DNA of 64,000 nt, from the NCBI GenBank assembly GCA_019915135.1, contig JAHLMK010000001.1, forward strand, positions 5,022,001 through 5,086,000. The letters run 5' to 3'. Of the stretch, positions 37,764 to 48,186 are shown piece by piece (within the stretch, counting starts at the first letter, position 1; each line of letters starts with the position of its first letter). The translations under genes and the position numbers were made by a program. Under the pieces are notes generated by a model, which saw only the letters and a list, made by a program, of their open reading frames with translations, did no database searches and had not been told where the DNA came from. Source of the DNA: Strobilurus pachycystidiatus (lineage: Eukaryota > Basidiomycota > Agaricomycetes > Agaricales > Physalacriaceae).

Positions 37764-39399
37764 CGTGGAGGGAAGGAAGATGCGACTCGGACTTGATTTG
37801 TTTTTCTGTAAGCTGATCTATTTGAGCACACCGCGTGATCTCCGAAGCACCACTCTGCCGTAAAGAAGACTGAGGGAACGTAAGATGAATCATTGTAGGC
37901 TACAGTATATCTCCTTGAGACATCAATTTATTGTCGGAATACACCCCGCTCTGATGTGTCTGGAGGTACACTGCACAGGCGGTAGTGAGCGCGGCGCCCA
38001 CTTTTCGGTAGTGGTATGCTGAGAATTCCAGATATGGTGCAGGCACCAGACAGGCACTGGGAGAGTGTACGATGTTGTCGCTTCGAAGTGTGGATTCTAG
38101 TTCCTAGAGAAGCAAAGCGGTGTGAAAATTTGTTAGAGGATCGCTTGCATCAAGATTCCGGCGACAGCTGACAGCTAGAGCGCTGTATGATGCCCCGCGC
38201 CACGAGGCGGACAGTTACGGTGTTCCCGGGTGTAGAAGTCGTTCTGAGCGCGAAAGGTTTGGGCGAGGCGAACATTGGTGCCACCACATGTCCTCGGTCA
38301 CGAGAATCTAAGTCCCGAAAACTTGCTCCAAGCCAAGTATACAAGTCCGGAGGGAGGATTCCACGAGTCCTGCGGTCAGGCGAGCGATTGACAGCCAGCG
38401 AAAGAGACGAGAATTAATGCTATGCCATCGAGTGGGGCGCACATAGCAGCCATTCTGTGATCTGAAAGACGCAGGCAAGACGATGAATAGACGGGTGGGG
38501 ATGGACGGGAAGGAGAGGACGCCCGTATAGTCTCCCAGGGCCCAGGCAAACTCGATCACTTTGTACTTACCTCGGTCTGAGATCTATTTTGGGCATTGCA
38601 ACCGATCACCGCGATCTTTTCTCACAACCTCCAACCACTCGGACGCGTCCCGCACAGGCGGCACCGCAGCTGCAGTCATGCACCGTTTTGACCGCGAAGT
38701 CATGATTTCACAGTGACCTGACCCCACAACAACCCAGTGTGGTCAAGACGGTGCTCGCTTCAAACCAGGCTTTGGGCCGCCGCCTCGGCGCTCGTACCAC
38801 TAAAATCCCTACGTTCCTCCGAAATACAGTACTACAATCCATTGATGATGCCAAACACAGCTTCAAGCCCGCCGATGACCGTGACCATTGGGAAATGTCG
38901 GTAGTATGTCTCGATTCGTAAGAGGCCATCAAACCGACCGGTTTTTCAATGTTCTATCACGCGTCTGACTTAGTACAGCCCGCGTTAACCTTCATCCAAA
39001 GATCCTTTCATGACTCATTCTCCAGCTAAACCGTCACCAATCTTACGAACGCTACTGTCTCAAGACCCGTCTACGTCCTTTGGAACGTCAAGAAAAACGG
39101 GGACCCGGAACAGCGTTTTCATCCCTATCCTATCTATCGATAAAGGAACTCACGACCTCTACATCTAGACTTGCTCACACCCCGAGACAATCCAGAGGTC
39201 ATGATCATGACTTGAACCCCAAGGATCTAGTGAATGGGTTGTATACTCAAGAGCTTCGAGGAAATCACAATGAACGACGACCGGATTGATAGATCCGACG
39301 TGTAACCTGACGAGGATTCCCCAAACCTGACTCGGGCACCGACGATATGTTACTCTTGTGGAGTATTTTATGGAAACCCTCGGTGCGATGCTCTGAGCT
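37764..39399. other. Region with no firmly supported gene
   Basis: About 1.6 kb. The left part must contain the promoter of the MFS paralogue. Plus-strand blocks at about 38,739-38,890 (TTKIPTFLRNTVLQSIDDAK) and about 39,028-39,290 (YERYCLKTRLRPLERQEK) could be exons of a small unrecognised gene, but I cannot join them with confidence. Confidence 0.3.
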
Positions 39400-39934
39400 T
39401 CACATAGACTGCCGTGCCTTGTGAACATCGAACAGAGAAAGACAGCACTTCGTAACAATCGCATCTCCCGGTCCCCTGATAGAGAGCCAAGGAATCTCAG
39501 GAAAGTGCTTTTGCGGTGCTTGACATTCTGAAAAGCACAGGTACTTCGTCGCCAGCGCTACATAGCGGCGCAGCTTCTCATGCGCATGGTTGAGACGAAC
39601 GCCTATGTTTATCATCTCTATTGAAGACTCCGAAGAGCCCGCCTGGGCGGAGGCGAGCAGACTCTCTATACGTTAGATAACATATATAGGCGTATACACC
39701 TACCACCGGCCCTGCTCTGTGAACCGATGAAAGACACTGGAAACACATCTGATCTGGAAGACATTGGGTGTGTGCTTCGGTCTTGCGCATAGGTTTTACT
39801 CGTTGGTGTATTGAGATTTTAGTCAGGTGCTGAACAATCTCCGTCAAATTTGGTCCTGTTTTTTGTCCATTATGCGAACCTGTCTCGTTGACCATTTCAT
39901 TGGTACGCGGAATTGCATCTTCTAGGATCAATTG
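39400..39934 (-). pseudogene. 3' part of a host gene split by the giant transposon
   Basis: Two minus-strand exons, 39704-39934 and 39400-39663, joined by a GTAGGT...GAG intron, encode QLILEDAIPRTNEMVNETG, a CLPDQMCFQCLSSVHRAGPV block and a helical end (NIGVRLNHAHEKLRRYVALA). The frame is open at 39934, where the CAATTG target duplication lies. Continuing at 59114 on the other side of the transposon the same frame goes on upstream (KPLIEFMSARLQIVKGQSSR) without a stop. I infer that this was one gene before the insertion. Family not recognised; the cysteines may be structural. Confidence 0.55.
39929..39934. repeat. Left 6-bp target-site duplication (CAATTG)
   Basis: Matches CAATTG at 59109-59114. 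The second copy of the transposon is preceded by CCAGTC instead, so CAATTG belongs to the target and not to the element. Confidence 0.75.
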
Positions 39935-39959
39935 TGTGGCGGATATAGTGTAACAAAAA

Positions 39960-40270
39960 TACATTTTCTTGATATTTACGCACCAAAGTCCGCTTTTTCA
40001 TCGTTTGCGCGCAACTTGGCTGCCTTTTGCTCAATAATCACGCACCTCTGTTAGCATCAAGACGCTTTCGCACAACCATCAAGGCGGCAGTCAAAACACA
40101 CGCACCCCCAAGACACACGCGTTCAAATTCACGCACCTGATTTACAAAGCGGTCAAATTCGCGCATACCACATGTGTGCATCGAGAGTTTCACACATGCC
40201 AGCTATAGTTGTTTCCTTAAATTCACACACCCTTTGTTTTTCTCTCAAAACACGCACTCGCGATCTCGGA
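39960..40270. repeat. Left subterminal repeat cluster
   Basis: Seven or more variants of a short motif, (C/A)AAATTCACGCAC, in about 300 bp: for example at the phrases TTTACGCACC, CAAATTCACGCACC, CAAATTCGCGCAT, AAATTCACACACC and AAACACGCACTCGCG. The inverse (GCGTGAGTTTGG, TGCGTGATTTTG) recurs at the right end of the transposon. Arrays like this are usual transposase binding sites. Confidence 0.55.
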
Positions 40271-40847
40271 ATACCTCTCGATTCGCACTAGTGTATGGAA
40301 AAGGGTTGTTTTCACGCTGGGTTGAACCCTCGGCTCCGCGATCTGTTTAGGCCTTTGTGACTGTGACGACGTGTCGCGTCTTTGTTGATTTTCAACCGCC
40401 ATCATTGTGTCCTCCCTCGTCCGCCATGCCGGAGTTCACAGTCATCAAGTACTTCGACAACAAGGTGGCACTTCATGCCAGTGATAAAGGGAGCACTGGG
40501 CTGCCCGCTAGTGACCCTTCCGAGTTTGGTAAGCTCGGCATGGTTCTCGTCATAATATCTCTGTATCTGATTTCTTTCCAGGCCGCCTTGGCGTGTTTGA
40601 GGCGACTTTGGCGCGGTCAAATGGTGCCCGCCAGTCTGTGACCATTCACAACCCTCTGGACAACGACCCATACTTCCTTCCCATCGCCAAACCACGGACA
40701 TCTGCACGACGGAGTAGTGCTGGCAAGAAGAAGAAAACATCAACGACATCGGCTTGTACACGATGCGTCTCTGTGAGTCCATCCACACCTCACTTCTAGT
40801 CATACTGTCTTATGCCCTTCAAGCCACCCTCACAAGCCGGAACTACT

Positions 40848-41696
40848 TGTTACGACCTGACCCCGCCGTGACAAGGACCCGCTCATGAGAGACTACCCCT
40901 GTAGTCAACCCATAGCTTTCCTGCGAGCGTACCACGTACATCCTCGTATTGTGCTTGACTGGTCGTACTGTACCAGTCATAGGGGCCCTCGATGGTCGCA
41001 CATCCATCTCGCCAGAGACTGTGATACCGTAGGAACCTAATCCCAAGGCACGAGGCTCGCCGCCGGACCTAGTCCCAGGTGTGGCGTCGGGGAGCCTTCT
41101 CTTGTCGGAGTCAACGACGTTGGCGGAGGTATCGAAGGGAGACATGTGGGTGAGTCCTACCACGGAGAGCTCAGAGTGCCCAACGGGGTTGTATGGGGAA
41201 AACTGGTTAAGGACGAAGTCTGAGTAGCTAGTACAACGCTGTCTCTGTATTTATACTAATCCCATGCTTGCTCGTCGTTCCTCTTCTCGAAGCTTCTACC
41301 ACATACTCCCGATGCGTCGGGAGTGGTCCGACGCTGCGGATGACGGAGATCCCGACATCCCGATGACCGCCCGACAGATCGATGACCGCCCATTGGTCGG
41401 GAAGGCGGGTTTGGTCGGGTACCAACTCCCGCCTGACTCACGCGGCCTAAGTATATTCCCGGGGTGTCTTACACCATGTGCGCTCGCTCCAAAGTGTATC
41501 CGGGAGGGCGGGAAGCCCGACAAGGGCGGGACTTCAGGATCCCGGTTCTGTCGCCATAAGGGATCGAACTCTCAACCCCTTGATATATCTCTCGGCATCT
41601 TCCGGTGTGGCGCTGGTTTATGTAGCCGTAGCATCAGGACGCCAAAGTGTGACCAAAGTGGAGGGCCTTGAGTTGCGGTGAGGCCACATCATGACA
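40848..41696 (-). repeat. 3' LTR
   Basis: 849 bp, TG...CA termini. In element orientation this is the downstream repeat; the polypurine tract lies immediately inside it at about 41,699-41,711. Confidence 0.85.
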
Positions 41697-42432
41697 ATAT
41701 CCCCTTTTTAAGTTTCTCGTCCCGAGAAACGAAAGAGTGATCTTCTTTATGGGCTCCTACGGTCGCGTCGATGCTTTCTACAAGGCTCCCCGAGCCTTGT
41801 TAGAGCAAAAGTGTAGTCGCGGTGGAGGGCGCGATGGCTCGGAACCTGCTACGGGAGGGCCGAGACGCGTTTTCCTCGATGAAGACGCGTTCGGAGGAAA
41901 TTCTGAGTAGACAGAAGTGTTTGTATCGTAAAGACGATGTTTTGTTGTCCGGGTCACGTGATCGATTTTGTGTGGCGTATATTTTCGATACTCGTCCTGA
42001 GATGTCCTCGGGAATGCGCCTTTGATCGTACAGAAATCGATTTTTTCATTGCCGCCGGCATTGGTCATGATTTCGTCGTTCGAGCTCCCCGAGCTCAGAA
42101 CAGTACCCGCGCCACGCGCTCGGTACCGTAGTTGTGTCCTCTCCGGGCAATCAGGACTCCCTGCGAGTCAAAACCCCCATCTGAGTGCTCAAGACCCCAT
42201 ATCTGTACCCTCAGATATCCATCTGAGGTACAGATCCCAGGGTCTCGCGGAATGATCTGCAGAATCATTCAAGTGAGTCTATTCTCTGGACCCAGGTGCG
42301 CTTCTTGAAAGCCTATTGCTGATATCCCAGAAGTCCCAGAGATTGGGTGCGGGAACGAGCGCTTGCGCGCGCAGTTATAATGGCGCCACCCTGGAGAAGG
42401 TCCCCAGAACCACTCTCCTACGCCCCTCGACG

Positions 42433-43196
42433 ATGCCCACCTCCTTGCTTGCTCTGATCTCGCGTCGTTCGACAGCCGCGCCGTCTGACGCCCTTCTGGC
42501 CGTCAATCATCGCGGCTTTCGCATCCACGCGCGCCCTGCGCGAATCCCGAGCATCGTCCTGGAAGAATGGATCCGGTGCATTGCCGCCGTCGATGATAGT
42601 CTGTCGAATGATAATTCGTTCGAGTCTGGTCCTCTGTCGTCGTTGGAGTGGTTGGCCCTGGTAAGTTGGCGAATTGGTTCCTGGTAGTTCCCATTGACCA
42701 GGCGCCTTCGATTGGGTGGGTGGACGTATTCTAGTTCACGTTATTGCGCGCCGCGCTCGTCTTCGCTAACGATGTCGAATTTCGTCCCCCGGCAACTTGG
42801 AGTCGTCTTTCACTCGTGCCTCCTCAAGGCAGCGAGACTGTTTCTGCATTGGCCGTGAGTGCCTGGGTGCTGTTGTCGCCATGGGGTGAGTTTTTGTTTT
42901 TCCTTTTTGATTCGTAGTTCTTTGTCTGACGTCGATGGGGCCCAGTGGCTGTAGCGTTGCCTCCCGTCATCATCATCCGCGGGAATATCGACTTCCACCT
43001 CCCGCTTCGATACCTCTGGCGGTGTTCGTCCCGTAGGGACATAGTGACGGCGTTCTGGGCGTCGACGGACGGGGAGGAGAGGGATCGATGGGAGGAGAGG
43101 GTGAAGACGGAGGGTCTATCCGAGATGGGGATGGCGAACGAGTGGGAGGAGGTGACCGAGGAGTGGTGGCTTGGGGCAATGGATTTCGTTCGGTAG
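42433..43196 (+). CDS. Intron-containing passenger gene inside the LTR element (antisense to it)
   Basis: Three exons, 42433-42660, 42735-42885 and 42946-43196, with perfect GTAAGT/GTGAGT donors and TTCTAG/GCCCAG acceptors, encode 209 residues. The start MPTSLLALISRRSTAAPSDA is followed by VNHRGFRIHARPARIPSIVL, EEWIRCIAAVDDSLS, EWLALFTLLRAALVFANDV, SAWVLLSPWGVAVALPPVII, and an acidic, tryptophan-rich end (EEVTEEWWLGAMDFVR). A TATA-like TTATAATGG precedes it by about 55 bp. It lies on the plus strand while the retroelement is transcribed from the minus strand, which explains why its introns were not spliced out during retrotransposition. No family recognised; probably a captured host gene or an element-specific accessory gene. 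The identical copy in the second transposon is also intact. Confidence 0.6.
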
Positions 43197-43746
43197 GGTG
43201 TCGATGAGCTCCTTTCAGGGAATTTTTTGTTTTTTCTGTAGTTCGCATACCGGCTTATACCATTTCTTGTTTGTGATACCCCCACTCTGGGATTTTGATC
43301 GCGTCGTTCGTTGTGATCGGCGCGTCGCGTATGTTTAACGAACACGTACTAGTGGTGACGGCTAATGTTCCTGATTTGCGTGATGGTCGATCACGCCCGG
43401 GGATATTCTGTTGTCTAACTTATCCTTTAGGATCAGGTGTCCGAATGATGCGAGTGCTCGTTTCGGAGGTGTTCCTGCGGGTATGCCGATGGGTGATGGA
43501 TGCTCGCTTTTGCCGGGAGGTGGCGTAGCGTTTCGTAGTGTGGGGATTGCTTGTTGGCGAAGGTGGTTGTCTTTCGACCGGTGGATCTGGATTTTTATTA
43601 CGACAGTCCTCGACTGTATTTCTCTTCCGAAGAGAATGAGCTACGCTGCTTGGCTCGAAACCTGTTCTTCGGTCTTCCCACCGCTAGTTTCCATTTCACG
43701 TCAGGACCCTCCTCCACGAGGAGATCCACTGTATCGTCTGGGTGGT

Positions 43747-44769
43747 TTATTCCTGGTTCGCGCGGAAAGGTTTTCCGTTGTCGGAATACAGTACGGGGTG
43801 TGGAAAGAGAATGAGTCCTCGATCCAAGGGTTGGACGGGGTTCGTGGATTTCTCGAATTCCACTCCGTATAGGAGACGTAGGTGGTGCGGGGTGTTGCAA
43901 GTTTGTTTTGCGCTGTATAGATGCACGGCCCAGGGGTCCAGGATGAGGGAAGGGGGGTGGTAGAACACCGTGAGATCTAGGCGTGGCTCGGTATAGAATG
44001 TCGGGGTTCGTATACGTCGTAGTGGCCCCCGTAAATATCTTGCCTGAAGAAGGCATAATCCTTCTTTCGTGTGTCGAGATAGATGTTGGGGGGTTCTCCA
44101 CAGAACTTCCATACATCGTGCCATGATGGGGATATGTCCGTTCACCAGAGACCGAAGAAGAACCCAGTCTTCCTCTAGTCCCAGCAACCTATAGACCACG
44201 TCTATGACCCATGCAGCTCTGCCCAGAAGGCTCCGGTATTGAGTAGGACCTGATCGTACTGTTGGTTTGAATTCCGCGATGTGGATGGTCAACTCCCTAA
44301 GGAGGGAGAGTACTCGATGTTCGGTTCTGCGAGCTCGTACAAGGGGGGGGATAGTGTCGGAGGTTGTGGTGATTGGAGGCGTTACCCCAACGCCGGGGGA
44401 GGGGGGAGGTTCCGATGTAGTGGTACGTGGGCAGTATGGAGACTTCGTCCTATTGTTACGACCTGACCCCGCCGTGACAAGGACCCGCTCATGAGAGACT
44501 ACCCCTGTAGTCAACCCATAGCTTTCCTGCGAGCGTACCACGTACATCCTTGTATTGTGCTTGACTGGTCGTACTGTACCAGTCATAGGGGCCCTCGATG
44601 GTCGCACATCCATCTCGCCAGAGACTGTGATACCGTAGGAACCTAATCCCAAGGCACGAGGCTCGCCGCCGGACCTAGTCCCAGGTGTGGCGTCGGGGAG
44701 CCTTCTCTCGTCGGAGTCAACGACGTTGGCGGAGGTATCGAAGGGAGACATGTGGGTGAGTCCTACCAC
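43747..44769 (-). CDS. Gag-like open frame starting in the 5' LTR
   Basis: A 340-codon frame in element orientation. The first about 107 residues are LTR-encoded (MVGLTHMSPFDTSANVVDSD, VRPSRAPMTGTVRP) and are conserved in every LTR copy in the window, including the solo LTR. The rest is internal (a Pro/Thr-rich segment, then RTEHRVLSLLRELTIHIAEF and AAWVIDVVYRLLGLEEDWVL). Position and helical character suggest a Gag-like protein, but no CCHC knuckle is present and similarity is not recognisable, so the label rests on position. Confidence 0.45.
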   Translation of the reverse strand: MVGLTHMSPFDTSANVVDSDERRLPDATPGTRSGGEPRALGLGSYGITVSGEMDVRPSRAPMTGTVRPVKHNTRMYVVRSQESYGLTTGVVSHERVLVTAGSGRNNRTKSPYCPRTTTSEPPPSPGVGVTPPITTTSDTIPPLVRARRTEHRVLSLLRELTIHIAEFKPTVRSGPTQYRSLLGRAAWVIDVVYRLLGLEEDWVLLRSLVNGHIPIMARCMEVLWRTPQHLSRHTKEGLCLLQARYLRGPLRRIRTPTFYTEPRLDLTVFYHPPSLILDPWAVHLYSAKQTCNTPHHLRLLYGVEFEKSTNPVQPLDRGLILFPHPVLYSDNGKPFRANQE

Positions 44770-45302
44770 GGAGAGCTCAGAGTGCCCAACGGGGTTGTAT
44801 GGGGAAAACTGGTTAAGGACGAAGTCTGAGTAGCTAGTACAACGCTGTCTCTGTATTTATACTAATCCCATGCTTGCTCGTCGTTCCTCTTCTCGAAGCT
44901 TCTACCACATACTCCCGATGCGTCGGGAGTGGTCCGACGCTGCGGATGACGGAGATCCCGACATCCCGATGACCGCCCGACAGATCGATGACCGCCCATT
45001 GGTCGGGAAGGCGGGTTTGGTCGGGTACCGACTCCCGCCTGACTCACGCGGCCTAAGTATATTCCCGGGGTGTCTTACACCATGTGCGCTCGCTCCAAAG
45101 TGTATCCGGGAGGGCGGGAAGCCCGACAAGGGCGGGACTTCAGGATCCCGGTTCTGTCGCCATAAGGGATCGAACTCTCAACCCCTTGATATATCTCTCG
45201 GCATCTTCCGGTGTGGCGCTGGTTTATGTAGCCGTAGCATCAGGACGCCAAAGTGTGACCAAAGTGGAGGGCCTTGAGTTGCGGTGAGGCCACATCATGA
45301 CA
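44454..45302 (-). repeat. 5' LTR with promoter
   Basis: 849 bp, TG...CA termini. It contains the minus-strand TATAAATA at about 44,855-44,862 and the methionine (44769) of the Gag-like frame, so the frame starts inside the LTR and reads into the internal region. Confidence 0.85.
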
Positions 45303-47059
45303 CTACTACGCCCGACGACATTGTGAGTATCATCTGTCTTCCTCTGGATCTTGGTCCTCGTCTCTTCTCCAGAAGAACAAGTACTCTACACTCAACAACA
45401 AGACCGCCGCGGCCATTCTAAATGGACTTGAGCTCAAAGGCCAGCTCCTTCACTGCTGTCGAGGCAAGGAGCTTATCTTTGGCATTGACGACGTATGGTC
45501 TTATTTCACTGTCCGTTATACCACTAATAAGTACATTTAGTTTGTCATTCGCGTATGTTTCGGACTCGAGGGCCATCTACTTTGGATTCCGACCGCCCAG
45601 TTCGATGAGCTCACTGGGAGCCCACCTGTGGCGCGAGGACAGAAGAGTAAATCGTTCGAGGTTCCCGCTGACATGTTCCAAGGACCGCCGAACAGTACTG
45701 GTTACGCCTCGATCCAGATGTACTTTCGACGGGGCAAGTGGACGTTAATTCTTCTCGACCATAACGTCATGATCTCCTTTCATGTTATGCGTCTCCGCCG
45801 ACCATGTACTCCCTCAGATTTTCTGTCCGATTCGGAGGTAAGTTTACTTCTTATCATCGCAATCTTTGCTCATCTCTGACGCTGTAGATATGGCCGTATC
45901 TCTGGTCCTCCTCCCATGGTCCAGTACATCATCTGGAGCCGGAGAAGACCATGGAGGCTCTTTGTCTCTGGCGCTCGCAAATCCTGGCATCGAAAGATCA
46001 TACTCCGATCTTTGTCGCTGTCAAGGGCAATCAGCTAGTCAACAACGGCTACGGTGCCCAGGAGACGACTGACATGCTCTGGCACGCGCGTATTCATCCT
46101 ATCATGCCTATCTATTTACTTGCCCCGCTTGATTCTCTATGGCGTCAGTTTGTTGACCATCACAGGCGTTACCAACTTGGGCGTCTGGCGATGCTTGCCA
46201 AGACTCCACTCGCACATACGTCAGGACCTGGTGCATTCTCCTTCAATGCAGATGCTCATAAGCGCTTCTTGCGAACCGTTCCCGTCTACCGACGTGACAC
46301 TGTATGAATCTCAAAGGAGGAGTTCCAGGAGCTGCGAGACACTGATCTGCTGAACTCAGACGCGACACTCAACGACGATGGGACTGCATCCGTGACAACT
46401 GGTAAGCCTCTCAAAGCCAGTGGTATACGCCCTTATAGTCTTTTTAGACACCCATGACGATCCATTCTATCATCCTGGCCTGGAACCAACTATCCGCAAC
46501 ATGGACAATCGCACAAAAAAGCTCAAACTACCGATCTTTTGCCTCTCTATTTCTCGCGGTGTCAAGTCAGCAAAGACCGTCAATATTTATACGCCCATCA
46601 CAGCAAAGATACCTGCGTCATGGAATACGCCAATCTATGTAGGTTTTTGACGCCTGACTTTCTCCTCTTCTAATCCTTTGCAGTCTTTCCTTCAAATGAA
46701 GCCGACTGAGGATGTCCTTGTCGTCGCTCATAATACAACGCTGGGCCCTTATAGTTTCGAAGTATTTGTGTCTGCTGTATGGACAGCCGACCGGGTGGAG
46801 AATCTGCCTGCAACAAAGCGGACACCGCAGATATTTGGGAAATCGGTGAGAAAGAGAGCGGCTGCATGCGGTCTTAGGAGGGAGATAGAGCGAGCAGCAA
46901 AGAGGTCCAAGGTTGAATCGCGCGGCTGCTTGTTGTACAAGTCCCAGAACGACGACATAGGAGATGAGCTATTACAGGAATTGGAGGAGATGGACGAGGG
47001 CGACGAGGATGACGATGAGTAATAATTATATGTATTTATCGAGTTGTAGTTGCACTAGA

Positions 47060-47480
47060 CCCACTGTGACAAAAGTGGTACTTCACTCAGCATGTGTGGC
47101 ACAGTCAAGCATCGTGAGGGATGCGGGTACTCCAATAGTACTCCAGAAACACCACCAAATGACAGAAGACATTTAGGAAAGGTCATGATTGAAGGAATTG
47201 CGCCACTGCGGGTCCTAGAGCAGAAGTGGTACTTCACTCAAGGTACGTGGCGCAGTCACGAGTCGCGAGGATATCCGAGGACCTGAAATTCACCCTACAC
47301 ACACCACAAAGTGGAAGGATACATGTAGGAATGGCCAGAATTGAAGGATTCACGCCACCGCGGTCCTAGAGCAGAAGTGGTACTTCACTCAAGGTGCGTG
47401 GCACAGTTAGGCAGTGTGAGGGTACCCGAGTACTCGAAATATACCTCAAAAACACCATAAAGTGACAGAAGATATTAGAG
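47060..47480. repeat. Imperfect direct repeats (about 150-bp period) upstream of the transposase
   Basis: Three copies of a unit containing AGAAGTGGTACTTCACTCA followed by a GTGGC(A/G)CAGTCA phrase, at about 47,070, 47,220 and 47,370. Degenerate further copies lie at about 47,990-48,060, beyond an AT-rich insertion. The array separates gene A from the transposase gene and sits in its promoter region. Confidence 0.6.
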
Positions 47481-47484
47481 ATGT

Positions 47485-47928
47485 CCACAAATATATATTC
47501 GAGTATATTCTTATTCATGCACACGGATAATCCCCCCTCCAAGGGTCATAATTGTTATTCATGAATATACTCTTAATCTTATTCATCAACTTAATCTTCA
47601 CTGCGAATATTTCGCTTTTATTCATGAATATTCATGAATATACAAGTATAATCATCTCAATGTCACTCAAAATCACAGTTAAAGTTATTGAATGAACTAT
47701 AAATCATTCAAACAGCATCTAAATTTATCATAAACTTGTCTTCAGTACTGAGAATTCAGTATTGTCAGACACTCATGAATGAGTTGAGGATTATGTGAAC
47801 TTGAAGGTTCATATTCTATATTCGTCAACTTATTCTTATTCACGAATATAATATATTCATCATATTCATATTCATGAATAAGATTAGGAATATATTCATG
47901 AATATTCTTCTTTACTCCTTATTTGTGG
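47485..47928. mobile_element. AT-rich MITE-like insertion
   Basis: A 444-bp stretch far richer in A+T than its surroundings, starting CCACAAATA and ending with the inverse TATTTGTGG, and packed with the palindromic word ATTCATGAATAT in both halves. It interrupts the 150-bp repeat array: the GAAGATATT phrase of the unit is found on both sides. The exact target duplication is unclear. No coding capacity. Confidence 0.5.
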
Positions 47929-48186
47929 TCATGTCTAGAAGATATTCAGGAATGATCAGGATTGATGGAATTGCGCCACTAGGATCCTCAGTGCAGAAGT
48001 GGTACTTACTCACTGAACTCTCTAGGGCAAAAGTGGTACATGTCTTAGTATCTGTGGTACAGTCAGAGTACCATTCTCATGGCTCATGGGTGTCTTTGCT
48101 CGCTCTGTTAGCTGTTTTCCATCCCTGGTCCTTATCGGTTCAGCATCTGAGTCATTTGAAATTTGCCTCTTTCTCTGTTACTATCA

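Larger units (their letters stand above)
40848..45302 (-). mobile_element. Complete non-autonomous LTR retrotransposon
   Basis: Two 849-bp long terminal repeats (40848-41696 and 44454-45302) differing at three positions that I can see, enclosing 2,757 bp, with the 5-bp target duplication CTACT on both sides. Orientation is minus: the polypurine tract AAAAAGGGGA lies just inside the left LTR, and the LTR has a TATAAATA box upstream of an open frame on the minus strand. LTRs start TGTCATGATG and end GTCGTAACA in that orientation. No reverse transcriptase, integrase, protease or zinc-knuckle is visible inside, so it depends on a relative elsewhere. It carries a Gag-like frame and an intron-containing gene on the opposite strand. 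No clear tRNA primer site was recognised. Confidence 0.88.
40426..47022 (+). pseudogene. Gene A of the giant transposon, broken by an LTR element and a stop codon
   Basis: Eight exons can be joined in frame: 40426-40528, 40582-40772, 40824-40847 plus 45303-45322 (this exon is split by the LTR element), 45373-45492, 45541-45837, 45888-46401, 46448-46638 and 46684-47022. The product starts MPEFTVIKYFDNKVAL, has a basic Ser/Lys stretch (SARRSSAGKKKKTS), a core with FVIRVCFGLEGHLLWIP and SIQMYFRRGKWTLILLDHN, WPYLWSSSHGPVHHLEPEKT, and an acidic end (ELEEMDEGDEDDDE). Splicing exactly across the CTACT duplication restores the frame, so the gene was intact before the LTR insertion. A TGA at 46305-46307 interrupts exon 6; the same frame continues after it (KEEFQELRDTDLL). 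No family recognised. The acidic tail and basic patch suggest a nuclear, DNA- or chromatin-associated accessory protein. Confidence 0.6.

Noticed and set aside
41000..41680. Open frames of 60-135 codons within each LTR on the plus strand
   Set aside because: They recur only because the LTR recurs; they run against the LTR promoter and have no splice or family support.
40848..45302. Copies of the 849-bp repeat as TIRs or a segmental duplication
   Set aside because: They are direct, not inverted, begin TG and end CA, and the outer flanks share CTACT, so they are LTRs.
47485..47928. AT-rich block as a centromere- or origin-like region
   Set aside because: It is short, has inverted ends and interrupts a repeat array, which fits an insertion better.
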